Translations under genes and position numbers: made by a program
From: Trichopria drosophilae
Lineage: Eukaryota; Arthropoda; Insecta; Hymenoptera; Diapriidae
Length of the DNA stretch: 64,000 nucleotides
NCBI GenBank assembly: GCA_030407085.1
Contig: CM059584.1
Coordinates: 91,892,501 to 91,956,500 of the forward strand
Direction of reading: 5' to 3'
Shown here: in pieces, positions 20,870-32,196 of the stretch
Layout: the number at the start of each line of letters is the position of its first letter
How positions within the stretch are numbered: position 1 is the stretch's first letter
The notes under the pieces: model-generated
Database searches by the model: none
The model's input: the letters and a program-made list of their open reading frames with translations, nothing else
Told to the model about the DNA's origin: nothing

Positions 20870-22211
20870 GTAAATGGTTTAAATGTGGAATTAAAGCCAT
20901 CAGTGGCTCAAGAACCTCAGGAGATGTTCTTTTAATTCCAAAGCCGAGAGACTGCGAGATTCACAATTCGCCAGTATTGGCACAACACCGTTATGAATGG
21001 GAACCATTCGTCGTTTGGTTCAACGCTGTACAAAAATACGCTCCCACCACTCTCCAACCATCGCCGCTTTCCGTCAATGAAATATGTTCGGCGAAGGATA
21101 AAAGCTATACAAAAATTTCCCGCCGAGGTACAAGCTTTTGAAAAGCAGTCGTGTACCCCACATCATAGACGGTTGGCAAGCCTTCGTTCTAGATGAAAGT
21201 GGCGTATCGCATATCGGAGATGGATTCAGCAGGCAATCTTTCCGTATAATGAAAACCATCCGATGATTTCGATGTCGCACAAAATTAGGCAAATAATAGT
21301 TGCTCATGCATATCTCAAGTGCTTGCATGGATGTGTTCAACTTACATTGGACACCTTACGGCATTCTTATTGGATAATTGAAAACTCATTAAAATGCACA
21401 TTCACTGTTGTATTTAATGCATTCTTTACGACTCAAAACCCGAGAACCTGGTCATGAGCGATTTTCCAAAATTGAGAGTCGCTCTAAATCATCCATTTTT
21501 GACTTGCGGTACGGAATACGCATTACCATTCAGGATTCTTCCGCTGACTGGTCCTGGTCACAAATAATTTACAGGTCGATTCATTTAGACTTCGTTAACG
21601 ATTATTCTCCCGACAAATTTTGAGCAGCGTTAACAAGATTTACCTCACCTCGCGACATTCTTGCGACATATAGCGACAATGGCACAATGTTTCAGGTCGA
21701 CGATAGGTAATCGTATGCGTTTCGGCTACCTGTCATGAATCGATCTTGCCGTTCAATTGGGTGCAGATATTACTGCTTGGCAATTCATTCCATCCTCCGC
21801 TCACAATTTCTCATCGGCTCACCTTTTTTCACCATACCGGAACCGTTAATGTTAGATCTGAACGAGAATTTTCTGTCCTGTTGGCAGCGTTCGTGGAATT
21901 CTCGAGAGTTTCTGACACCTTTGTGCACGAATCTACCTCAAATCTGCAAAAAAACAGTTAAATGGAGGTCGGAGAAACCAGGTTTATGCGTGAATGACTT
22001 AGCATTATTGAAAAATTCACTACTTCCACCGTCTAAATGGGAGTTAGGTAGTATTAAATTAATACATCACGGATCGGCGAGACACATACGGTTCGTAACC
22101 ATTCGAACGACCACTTCATATAGTAAACGGTCAATTACGCAGATATGCAAGTTATTCTCTGTAGATTCCCAGCTTACCTACGAGAGAGTTGCCATGGCTG
22201 GCTGTTCCTAA
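20870..22211 (+). pseudogene. BEL/Pao integrase and C-terminal pol remnant (copy 2)
   Basis: This is the counterpart of 6770-8107. Homopolymer differences give a longer open frame at its start here (20860-21141), so copy 2 preserves the first part better. The integrase zinc-binding stretch (21263 on) and the C-terminal KWELGSIKLIHHG segment are unchanged. Shared stops still prevent function. Confidence 0.75.
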
Positions 22212-22318
22212 GTTGAACAGAAACAATTGTCATGCGATATAAGTTTAATTTTATTAGGGTTAGCTTGTATGTAAAATCTAACATGCATATTTTCTTCTTA
22301 AATATTGTATAAACGAGG

Positions 22319-22625
22319 CGGGTGGTCTGTGTAGCTCTCCTCCTCACCGACGAACTCAAGATGGCTTGCCGCTTTGAGATAGATTGGTAGAGGCACCGGA
22401 AGAAGGTGACTCGCGTTGGTTCGGGCCTATTCCGATTGCGCTTATGACCGTGTCTTGGTCATCAAATGTCGAAAAGATGAATGCAGGAGAGAGATCGAAC
22501 AGGCCGGATGTCACGCAAGATATGCGTCTTCAGTGTTTTTCGCATCGAAAACCATGAGCCTTCGACCGTATCATTACGATCTCTTGTCATAACGTATGCA
22601 ATTCGATTTACATCAATAAATCAGG
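22319..22625 (+). repeat. Probable BEL/Pao 3' LTR (copy 2)
   Basis: Identical to 8215-8520: a purine-rich tract, then TCTGTGTAGC, and an AATAAA near 22617. It gives no independent support for the boundaries. Confidence 0.4.
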
Positions 22626-23820
22626 TATTTTATGTTTGAGAAAAAGTAAATTATTTCTTTTTCTCCGAAATTCAATCTCTTCCTGGCAATCCAGAATCGG
22701 TACGTAGTCACCCCGTGGGGCGGAAAATCGACAAAGGTCAAGAAACCGATAATTGTTAACTTTTTCCATCTGTTTTCTAAACATTTTTGAAAATCCGACA
22801 AAAAGTTTTGTATTGTTTTACTGCAGAATATACTAATTTTTATTAAAAAAAATTGTCATTTAAAGATTTGATTATTTGAAAAAGATATTTGTTTTAAAAT
22901 GTATAAAGCTCTCTTGAGCAATTTCATTACAAACAATGCATATTTTAGGGAGTGGCAGCGCGTTGATAAAAAAAAAAATTTATTTTTCGGAAATATTAAT
23001 CTAATATTTATTAAATATAAATACTTAGGCAATATTCATATTTTTTCATACTTGTTGGTTATAAATATACCAAAAGATATCGAAACACGTCTAGAAGTTT
23101 TTATATAATATATTCGTTACCCAGGTTAAGGTCATTTCCGTAGTAACTTTTGGCGCTGGATCTATTGGTGACCTTGGTTTTGACCTCGTCGATGATCTTT
23201 GAGGTTATTTTAAAGGCACCTTCGTTTTTATAAATCGCAAGACCATTTTTCGACCTCGGCAATCGAAAGAGCGGAAAATTTTACATCAAATTGGTCTTAT
23301 GAAAAAATTGCCTATGCGACTTTGGAAAGGAGTAAGAATTTCTGAAACGGGCCACTAAAAATCTTGACATCTTGTTTTTTATCGACAACAAGTTTTTCTT
23401 GTAGAATATGAGGTTAAAAAACAAATGTCAACATGATTTTGAACAAACAATTTTTTTATTGTTTATATTAACAATTGAATTTTTGACCGTTTTAACTCAA
23501 AGATTCATATCTCGGAAACTTCTTGACGGATTTTCGAAAACCAAAGATGATTCAATTTGCCACAAAATAAAATTTTACCTGAAATTTTCCTATGCTAATC
23601 TATTAACATTTACATTATTTAAAACGTATTGTACGCGCACCGCGACTCGCGGATACGCGTTGCGCGATTTTACATGTTCGATCTTGTCAAAAATTGCGCT
23701 CGTCACTTGTCAAAAAGATGATATTATGCGATTGCTCGATCAGACGTGTGCGGGTATTGATCAATAATCGCAAGTAAAGAACGCGAATGTGATATTAATT
23801 TAATTTAGATTTATATTAAA
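22626..23820. other. AT-rich DNA (copy 2)
   Basis: This repeats 8521-9716 with no difference that I noticed. No gene is recognised. Confidence 0.35.
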
Positions 23821-26620
23821 ATGCCCACTCCAAATAGATGCTGTAATCCGTGCAATAAAAAGAAACACGAACGCGTTTATCGAAATGTGAATTTGGGTAC
23901 ATTTGCGATCCATGTCGACGATTAATTGTTTCTTCTGACTCCATTAATGTTAAAGAAAAGGTAAAAGATAAGGAAATCCCTAAAATTATCGACGATGAAC
24001 GTATATCGTCTGCAAGTGATGACTCTAGCTCGGGCGATGAATGGACAAACAAATCTGTTGGAGCTTATCATCAGGATACATCCGAATTGCCAAAAGAAAG
24101 TTTCGATTTAAATCAAAATATGGGTGAATTAATTAATGAAATAAAGTTGGGATTATCAAACACATCGTCCAAAGTTGATAAAATCAGGATTTTAACTGCA
24201 GTGCCGGGAAACTTGAGCAACCGAAAACTTGCAAAAGAAGTCTGCGTTTCTGAACGAATGATTTCGAATGCAAAAAAACGTCGGCTCGAATGCCTCCTAA
24301 CAGAAACCATAGACAACATCGTGGCATTTCACAAAATGGATAATTGGAGTCGTGTCATGCCTGGTCGAATAGATTTTATTACAGTCATAATTGACGGTGA
24401 ACGTGAACATATTCAGAAGCGATTATTGATATACAGGGTGAATTCCTAACGGCGGAACATAGGGCATCCCATGTTATTCCGCTTAGCCAATGGCGGTGGA
24501 GGATCACCGTGAGATCCAACTACGTCGACCAATCAGATGCGTTGCTGCGTTATGTTAAAAAAATATCAAAACAAACAGAATAAGTATAATTCCAAAAGTT
24601 ATTTTATTTTCGTAATATTACATTTCCATGCAAAATGACTGACAAAATGAATTATTTGTTCAAATTCAAAGGAAAAACTTGCGATTACATATCTCAGCTA
24701 ATTTTTAATCGCATGAAAAATTTGGCGAACAGTTCAAGAAATAAATTACAGTTTTTCCGTTGACTATTATCAAATAATTCATTTTGTCAGTCATTTTGCA
24801 TGCAAACGTAATATTACGAAATGAAAATAACTTTTGGAAGAATACTTACATATTCTGTTTGTTTTAACATTTGACTCCCTAACGCAGCGACGTATCTGAT
24901 TGGCCGACGTAGTCGGATCTTACAGTAATCCTCGATCGCCATTGGCTGAGCGGGATAACATGGGATGCCCTATGTTCCGCCGTTAGGAATTCACATTGTA
25001 TAATTTTAACGGTTTGTATACAAAATATTGTTTGGAATACCCTGAGAAAAAAATCAGTTTGTCAATGTTCACAAAATTACGGCCTCGTTACTGCATCCCT
25101 GTCGGGAAAAGTGGGTCTCACAATGTGTGCGTATGCAAAATATACCAAAACATGAAATTCAAATTTATTGGTATGAATGAAGTTTTGCAAAAATGTAGCA
25201 TCAACGATATTTATAAGATTTCTCAAATTCTAAATGGCATGGTTTGCGAAAATTTTACTGCTGGGTGTTTTCTTCTGGAGTGCAAAGATTGCTATGGTTC
25301 GACATCGATTGTGAATGAACTTACTCGAATATTTGACGATTACAACATCAAAACAATTGAATTCAAATCTTGGGCAAACACTAACAGGTAAAATACAATT
25401 TGAAATTTTATCATGTTTTTTCTCACAGTAAAAACAAAATATTTTTTTTTTGTTATTTTTTTTTCTGTATTTTTCTATGTGTTGTTATTTATTACAACGG
25501 CGCTGAAAAAAATTCTTGGTCAATTTCACTACTTTTTAACTACTTTGTACAGTTTAATAATATTTTAACAGCATTTATAACCTGAATTTATTTACATTAT
25601 TGCGTATTTCTGTGTAATGCTGTAATGCTTAATAATTAGTTGAATACATTGAACTTATATGACGCAGTATATGTAATGGATCATTTTACCTTATAACAAA
25701 ATTATATCCTTAATTATAAGCTTTACAGCAGCGTAATGTTTTTGTTTGTTTGTTGTTATATTAAATGTCAATTATTAACTCAAAGTCAAAATTCTCAGAA
25801 ATTTTTAAGTGAATTAAAAAAGGAACTGCCACGATTGTTGAAACATGATTTCATTGCAAAAGTACAAGCGGATTATCTCGACCACATGAAGGAAACTCTC
25901 CAGGAAGGGGATTTTATTGTCACATTAGATTTTTCAGAAAATTTTAGTTTTGTCGTTCAAGACGCAACTCAGTCGTATCATTGGTCCAACGACCAAGTTA
26001 CTATCCATCCCTATGTTATTTATTACAGAAAGGAAAATAAGATTATGCACTACAATTTCATAATTATTTTTGAATGCAACAAAGATGATTCAACTGCTGT
26101 AAATTTATTTAATAAGTTAATGATTCAATATTTGTGGAATAATCACGGCAAAGAAAACGTGAAGAAGCTGATATTTTTTCTGATGACGCAGCTTCACAGT
26201 GTAAGAATAAATTCAATTTCATTAATCTATTCACAAAAATCGACAAATATTGAGATGGAATGGCACTTTTTTGCTACATCGCACAGGAAAGGAGCATATG
26301 ACGGAGTTGGGGGATCGGTGAAAAGAAGTGTGCACAAAGTTAGTTTGCAACGAGTTGTAAACGACCAAATCATGACACCGAAAGATTTTTTTAATTGGGC
26401 AGAAACGCTTTTCAACCAAATTTTTTTCGCTTTCTGCACGCTCAAAGAAAATGATACCGAATATAAACATCTACAATCTCGTTATGAGAAAGCAAATGCA
26501 AGAAAGAATACCCGTCAATATAATTTCTTTAAACCGATTAAAAATGGTGAACACATGATTTGCAAAAAAGTGTCGTCCATGTCCGAAAAATTAGCAATTG
26601 TTAAAGTTTTGAAAAGGTGA
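23821..26620 (+). pseudogene. Transposase-like gene split by a MITE (copy 2)
   Basis: This matches 9717-12516, including the frameshift near the Cys-rich N-terminus, the MITE interruption and the out-of-frame SDxAASQ block. The blocks 24087-24449, 24996-25391 and 25736-26620 are the open pieces. Because every lesion is shared, the damage predates the duplication. Confidence 0.55.
24434..24998. mobile_element. Foldback MITE with TA target duplication (copy 2)
   Basis: Same element, ends and TA duplications as 10330-10894, shifted by 14104 bases. Confidence 0.75.
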
Positions 26621-26942
26621 ATAAACGAAGTATCTAGTCAAGCGTAAATGTAAAATTTTATGTACCCTTGATATCATACTGTAAAGAAAGATATTTTTCT
26701 CGAAATTAATTTCATCAGAACTACCATAAAAAAGTAGGCGGCGCGGCGCTTCTCCGCAAGCCGCGGCGCGCGACCACGAATTCGGCAATATACGTACCAG
26801 CAGAAATATTTAAATAAATCTTTTAATACATGCGTGGCGCTTGGTTTGCAGATGCACTAAGTGCACTCTCCAAATCGACGCTGCGTTGTCCAGGGGTTCA
26901 GACTGGCGAATAATCCACATGCGTTTCAATATTAATAAATTT

Positions 26943-27436
26943 TACTCTACAATAATCCTTAATACAAAAAAAAACAATTAAGCGTCCAATAAATGCTTCG
27001 TGCTGGTGAAATCGCGGTCATGAAATATTACAGACACACCAAACCGAAAACTCAAGTGCGTTACAATCGTTTCACAGCGCGATTTCTTAGATTAGCCACG
27101 ATTTCTGGAATCGTGAGCGGAGCGAAAATATACGTGCGAGCGCAAGTAAATCCACGTGTGTTCTGGCCTAAACCAAAGAAAACCGGAAAACGGATGAACT
27201 GATAGCTAGTCCCCAACTAGTGGAAGAAAACGATATTAGGAATTTAGAGCGCGCAGAATATAAAGTTCGCATTCAAATTGTGAGTATTATAAGAATTCGA
27301 GCGAACACGCATAGATTTTGGCTCGCGACTAGTTCATTCGCGAACATTACCGCCCGCCTTGCGGTAAGTAAACCGCAAATGTATACTCACTCATTAATCT
27401 AGCTAAACTTACAACTAACTTAAATCTAACTTGCGT
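26943..27436. other. No gene recognised
   Basis: This is unique sequence after the duplication, with short basic open frames (26993-27202) of no recognisable family. It might include the lost 3' end of the BEL/Pao element on the minus strand, but I find no LTR-like boundary. Confidence 0.35.
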
Positions 27437-27740
27437 CTACGCATTCACGTTCGCACTTTCGATCACTACGGGCAGCATCGCGAGCTTGATTATCACCAAC
27501 CTATTCGACCTAAAAAGGGCGAAGTTGAAGAGTCGCAAACTATCTCTAAATGAATCACTCGCGACGCCATACACACAAACAGGGCAATGTAAGCCGGGTG
27601 GTAGCGTGATCCGCGACCGCCTGTCAAACGCAGCTTGACCGCGCCGGCATAATCTACGCCGCACTCCGCGAAAGCACGAGTTGGTCGGTTGACTCGAGCC
27701 GATGGCAAGGACCCCATTAGTTGAGTTGGCCTCTCAGCAC
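27437..27740 (-). pseudogene. BEL/Pao integrase catalytic-core start, truncated
   Basis: The minus strand reads FAECGVDYAGAVKLRLTGGR, then AYIALFVCMASRVIHLEIV. This is the start of the BEL/Pao integrase core, with the first catalytic aspartate in VDYAG. The rest of the core, including the second aspartate and the glutamate, is missing after about 27490, so the element is 3'-truncated here. Confidence 0.75.
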
Positions 27741-27741
27741 G

Positions 27742-28223
27742 TTATCGTGCGCATATTTCACAGCGATCGATGGCAGATCTGATCGTCTTCCGAGCTTGCA
27801 GAACCCAGATTTGGTCACGTAACGTACTGAGTGACAGTGTGAGGCCACCGTGTAGGCAACGCTCGTGCGCGTTTGACGCTAGTAGACGCGACACGTGCCC
27901 GGAGGGCAAAATAATCGGGTGCTTGGCAGTGTATAAGATATCCGCAAGATCTAGCCTGCCTTCAACACGCAACAATTCTTCTGGGTCCAGAAAGGGATTA
28001 AGCCGTCGTAGGGGGCTATGTTTCGAGTTTGTTTTACCTGCAGATGGCGTGATCCCTCATAACTGGGTGGATTTGATTGCAGTAGTGCGGTTTCTTGAGC
28101 GAATGCCTTTGTCTGAATCAGCGAAAAAATGCGTTGAGCGGCGAGCTGCAATTCTCGCTTGGAAAGTTTCCTGTTGGAGGCCAACCCAGCATTCAGTCGC
28201 CAGTATTTCGAGATGCTGAACAA
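27742..28223 (-). pseudogene. BEL/Pao integrase zinc-binding region and linker
   Basis: Overlapping minus-strand frames give RELQLAAQRIFSLIQTKAF, LRVEGRLDLADILYTAKHPI and the zinc-binding block HERCLHGG with RSAIDRCEICAR (27745-27865). This HHCC-type region precedes the catalytic core. A frameshift near 27955 separates the two frames. Confidence 0.75.
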
Positions 28224-28275
28224 ACCTTCAAATACTCACCGAAGACTAGACCAGGATGAGAAGCGTCGGAAAATG

Positions 28276-28689
28276 CTAAGACAATTGTAGCATCCGTCCA
28301 TGGTTGAACGGTGCAATTCGCGAAAGCAGGGGCTTGTTGGATCTGTGCAAAGAGACGTATGAACAATACTGCACCACAAAGCTCAATCTTGGGATGGAGA
28401 CTTGTTTCAATGGCGCGACACGGGTCTTTGATGAAATGAGCTCGGTGTACCATTGAGCCGGTGTTGTAATGAATCGTGCATAAATGACTGCAGCGCAGGC
28501 CTTTTCCGAAGCGTCGGAAAACCCATGAAGTTCAATGTCAGTGGTAGACAAAGTGCCTATCCAACGTGGAATAATAAGGTGCTTTAGACATGGCAGGGCG
28601 TCCAGAAATTCCGTCCATACAGCAATAATGTCCACAGGTAGCGGCGAATCCCAAACAAATGGGCACTGCCACAGCCGCTGCATAATCAT
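28276..28689 (-). pseudogene. BEL/Pao RNase H-like region
   Basis: The minus strand reads IELHGFSDASEKACAAVIYA, followed after a gap by LISSKTRVAPLKQVSIPRL. This is the diagnostic BEL/Pao RNase H segment that would degrade template RNA during reverse transcription. The FSDAS aspartate is present. The frame is open for 137 codons but disrupted on both sides. Confidence 0.75.
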
Positions 28690-28984
28690 TTTGGCTATGC
28701 CAACAACTGGGGCAATCCGTCCAAGAGGGTCAAAGATACGAGCAATCTGCTACAGAATACCGCACTTTGTCAGGTCAGATGACGGCGCTGATGCGGATAG
28801 CATAAACCAATATGAATCTGAGGCCGGATGTCACGAGATTCCTAAAATCTTCACGCTATCATCTACCTGTAACATCTTGTCACAAGCCAGTCCCACGTAA
28901 AATTACTCACCCACTTTCGGAGGGTAAAATGACCGTGACTAAGCAGCGCGATGAGCTCGTTACGAATTAGCTTAGGTTCTTCAG
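28690..28984 (-). pseudogene. BEL/Pao RT connection region
   Basis: The minus strand reads ELIALLSHGHFTLRKW, KILGIS followed by a stop where Trp is expected, and IARIFDPLGRIAPVVGIAKM. These match the end of the BEL/Pao RT domain and the connection to RNase H. At least two in-frame stops occur (near 28835 and 28750). Confidence 0.65.
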
Positions 28985-29506
28985 TTAAATCAACACCGAA
29001 TAACGCGTGATCCACAAAAAAAAAATCGATAAAACAGCTATTTTACCGCGAGGACAAGCATGCCCTTCGTCAGCGGCGAGGTGCCGGAGAACTCTGAGCA
29101 CCAAAAACGGAGCGCTGGCAGTCCCGTAAGTGACGGTAAGCAGCTGATATTGAATTATTGGTTCTAAAGGGCTATTCCGCCACAGAACGCGTTGATAATC
29201 GACGTCTCTGTCGTCAATCTGGATATGGCGATACATTTTTTCAATATTAGCGGCGTACACATACTTATGGGTGCGCCACTGCACATGCTGCACCGACAGC
29301 TCGGACTGCAGACTAGGGCCAACCAACTGCAGATCGTTCAGTGATGGGCCATTAGTGGATACGGATGATGCATTGAATACGACGCATGTTTTGGTCGTTG
29401 TACTGCTTAACTTGATCACTGGATGGTGGGGAAGGTAAATGACAGGAGCAGAGCCAGGTTGCGGAGGGGCGATTCGCATGTGTCCCATCATTTCATATTC
29501 GCGCAT
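28985..29506 (-). pseudogene. BEL/Pao reverse transcriptase palm
   Basis: The minus-strand frame has KTCVVFNASSVSTNGPSLND, then ANIEKMYRHIQIDDRDVDYQ, LLTVTYGTASAPFLVLRVLR and a C-terminal block with the polymerase site. At 29010-29025 the site reads FVDHALFG where BEL elements have YVDDxLxG, so the second aspartate is histidine. A run of nine A/T there also shifts the frame. The enzyme is therefore inactive. It shares the ERNAYE-type lead-in at the edge of the upstream frame. Confidence 0.8.
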
Positions 29507-29572
29507 AAAAGTTTCGTAGGCGTTGCGTTCGAGCGGAAGTATCGAAAGTCTGCGCTCGATCGAGTGCAGGCA

Positions 29573-30298
29573 CTAGATTGCCTTAGGCATGGTGTCGCCA
29601 ATGTCATGGGCGGAAGATGACTTGAATGGGATACGCACAACATATTGTCCATTCGAAGATTTCGTGTGGGTATCAAGAAAGTGTCTTTCACAGCGCTCAT
29701 CATCTTCGGAGGATGGGCGAAAAGTGGCAACCTCTTCCATGTCCCAAAAGCGAGACAGCGAGGCATGCAGTTCTTCGTGCGAAGCTGCATGGTGCATGTG
29801 CACTGAGGGGGCGGAATCTTTATCGCGAGCGGAGTCGGTATTGCCGGAGAGCGGTTGACCGCGAATAATTCCGTCGCGTAACGCGTATGCATATAAGTCA
29901 GCACCTATTATTATGTGTATAGGCGTATAGTCGGTTGGGTACCGGTTAGATAACTCTACGTTACGTAAGTAGGGCCAGTGCTCGAGAGGGTGTCGAAAAT
30001 TCGGTACGTATGTAGTCAACGTATCTAAAATGCCAAAATACTGGCCAGGGGCAGAATAACTAACTGCGGAGGTATACGAAGGCGATTGACGCTTGAAATT
30101 AATTTTTCGAACCGAAAGAACATCGTTAATTCGGCTGCAGTGTTTGCGATGGTAAGCGGCGGAAGGAGTATGTGCGACAAAGAGCGCACGCAACAGACGG
30201 ACTCCGATTTCCCGCGAATAAATAATCATCCGCACGACTCGTGAAAACACTTGCCACACGAGGGACACTTTACGAAGTTGATGACAGGTTTGTGGCAC
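29573..30298 (-). pseudogene. BEL/Pao protease C-terminal region and linker
   Basis: The minus strand is open for 241 codons. The second half reads HWPYLRNVELSNRYPTDYTP, IHIIIGADLYAYALRDGIIR and HHAASHEELHASLSRFWDME, ending ERHFLDTHTKSSNGQYVV. This is the BEL/Pao stretch between protease and RT. The upstream part, where the catalytic DSG/DTG should be, reads as unrelated sequence, so the protease active site is lost or in another frame. Confidence 0.75.
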
Positions 30299-30420
30299 TT
30301 CGCACAGATAACGTGTTCGGTTTCGTTGTGTTCCGGGTAATTGCTGCTACGCGTTTTCCGCGTGTCCGATGACAGTTAATGCATGAAGCACACGGCCGAC
30401 ATGTTTCCTTACGTCCGTGT
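30230..30420 (-). pseudogene. Cys/His-rich zinc-binding remnant
   Basis: A short minus-strand frame reads EHVICAKCHKPVINFVKCPS, then CGKCFHESCG and a stop, a C-x2-C...C-x2-C...H-x2-C pattern. Just upstream another frame reads CRPCASCINCH. It may be the Gag zinc region of the BEL element or a piece of a LINE ORF1; the position favours the former. Confidence 0.4.
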
Positions 30421-30429
30421 ACTCACCAG

Positions 30430-30431
<2 letters not shown>

Positions 30432-30479
<48 letters not shown>
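30432..30479. repeat. (GA)n microsatellite
   Basis: About 23 uninterrupted GA units. Confidence 0.95.
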
Positions 30480-30482
<3 letters not shown>

Positions 30483-31112
30483 CGTACACATTAAATGTAC
30501 TTTTAAGTTCCCTTTCGCTTGCCGAGAGTACAGGAGTGAAATTGGATATTTTCGGGAGTAAATGAAGAGTACGCGTAGATTTTTAAAAGTACACTTATGA
30601 TAGTCATATTTGAGTGTGCCATATTCATATTAGGAATGAAACAAGGCGTACGGGAGTATACTTATTGAAGCGTTATTGGATATAATGACCGCTTTATTAG
30701 TTATTAAAGGGATTACAGGCGTGGGAATAAACTACACTCAGAGCTAAACAAAATAAAACATAATATATTACAAAAAATTTTCAATTACACAAATTCTAGT
30801 ACGAGACATTTAGTTCGGGAGTTCGAGAATCACTCGACGGTGGGCTGCTTGCTCATGACCGTAGATTTTAGCGTGAGACGCGAAGGGCGGGGAAAGCCTC
30901 GGATGAAGTCAGAACACGCGATACAAAAAATAAAAAGAGAGTAGATATAGCAAAAAGAAAGGGGGTATAACTCGAACGAAGTGGGCAAACGGTACTCACG
31001 GGGATTGCGGACGCGTCCTCACTCTGATGCACTGGTAATCGCCAAGGTCACCACTTTGTCCCAAGGCACGTCGGACGCCAGCCTGGCGTATTTTTGTTGG
31101 ATTGAAGGGCTT
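30480..31112. other. No gene recognised
   Basis: AT-rich then GC-richer sequence between the BEL and Gypsy remnants. A minus-strand reading of 31010-31135 is open but does not continue the RT, so it is probably unrelated DNA joined to the truncated Gypsy element. Confidence 0.35.
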
Positions 31113-31608
31113 GGATGAGTCAGAAACCCCTTCAAAGCCCAGCCAGAATCCGGTCCATGAAGGGGAGGGGGTAGGCGTCCTTACGTGTGATCTTGTTTAT
31201 TTCGCGGAAGTCCACGCAGAACCGAAAAGTCCCGTTGGATTTACGCACGATGATGGGGTTGCTCATCCGAGGGCTCTCAACACGCTCGATGACACCTTCC
31301 CGACGCATGTCATCAGTTGCGTCTTGAGCGACCCTGAGCATATAGGGGGAAAGTAGGCGGGCTTTATGGCGGATAGGAGGGTGGTTTAGTACATCGATCC
31401 TGTGTTGGGTGAGGTGGATCGTGCCTAGGGAGGGGGAATGTCCAGGAGGGTAAAAGCGGGCTAGGAGACGCTGCAAACCCCACACAATCGAAAATCGTTT
31501 GTGCGTCCACAGAGATGTTCCGTTCGGTGACGAAACCAGTGACGCCCCTACGGCTGCTCCAGGAATTATTATCCACATCCATCCTGATACCGAACGTGCG
31601 TAGGAAAT
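31113..31608 (-). pseudogene. Ty3/Gypsy reverse transcriptase N-terminal part, truncated
   Basis: The minus strand encodes the protease-RT linker (RMDVDNNSW near 31570) and the fingers of a Gypsy RT: HKARLLSPYML, REGVIERVESPRMSNPIIV, GTFRFCVDFREINKITRKDA and YPLPFMDRILAGL. The catalytic-aspartate motifs A and C that should follow are absent. The homology ends exactly at a 26-bp sequence that also occurs at 34298-34323, suggesting a recombination or template-switch junction. Confidence 0.8.
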
Positions 31609-32112
31609 CTACTCCAAGTCTAATTCGTAATTCAGAGGGGCCACCCGGATATCGAAATTCTCCACTTGATCATCGAGTGTCAAGAGGAGAGTAACTAACC
31701 CAGCAAGGGGTACTAGGGACCCATCGGCGACGCGAACTTGCTCGTCTGCACCCCTGACGAAGGGACCCACGAGATTTAGATGTACCGAACTTAGGTATGA
31801 CTTCGTCGCACCCGTGTCGACGAGCGCACGAACCGGTGTTCCATTTAAGGACTGATTTAGGAAAGGACAGGAATCCGCATCGTGTAGTGAGATCGGGGTT
31901 GGAGTTATGGGCTCTACTGACGCGAATGATTCGGAGGGAGAGGTGGGATTTGGTCCGGTACTGTCCAGAGGGGGCCTGGGGAATGCCGTCCCCCCTTTAG
32001 GAGTTTCCCGAGAGCTTACGCTCGCAAACGGGGCAATTATTGCTATCACGCCCTGGGTAACCGCAGACTCTGCAGAAGTACCCGAGGGGGTGTGAGCAGT
32101 CGCAGTACACAT
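31609..32112 (-). pseudogene. Ty3/Gypsy aspartic protease
   Basis: The minus strand reads NGTPVRALVDTGATKSYLSS, with the catalytic DTG at 31807-31818, then DEQVRVADGSLVPLAGLV and LTLDDQVENFDIRV. The active site is intact, unlike the copy at 142-480. The frame stops at 31609 and the continuation (RTFGIRMDVDNNSW) is in another frame, so one indel separates protease from RT. Confidence 0.75.
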
Positions 32113-32196
32113 GTCCTGTTTGATTGCAGTTGAAACAGCGGACCGCAGTGCTGGTGGGGGATGGGTTATTCGCGGGAGTGGGGCGATTCTTAGGCG
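31997..32196 (-). pseudogene. Ty3/Gypsy gag nucleocapsid zinc knuckles
   Basis: The minus strand reads VRCFNCNQTGHVYCDC, a CCHC knuckle, then HPLGYFCRVCGYPGRDSNNC and PVC, a second Cys motif. It belongs to the end of Gag and is in a different frame from the capsid part at 32197-33048; their frames overlap between 32197 and 32635. Confidence 0.75.

Larger units (their letters stand above)
16391..26942. repeat. Large direct duplication, copy 2
   Basis: This is the second copy of 2371-12839. Its left 1.7 kb (to about 18069) carries many extra single bases relative to copy 1, especially lengthened A and T runs, which break open frames that are intact in copy 1. From 18070 on it is almost identical. 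It begins immediately after the C15A satellite and ends at a clean switch to unrelated DNA after AATAAATTT. Confidence 0.95.

Noticed and set aside
28535..29868. Plus-strand ORFs opposite the BEL/Pao pol
   Set aside because: The minus strand carries clear RT, RNase H and protease motifs; the plus frames have none.
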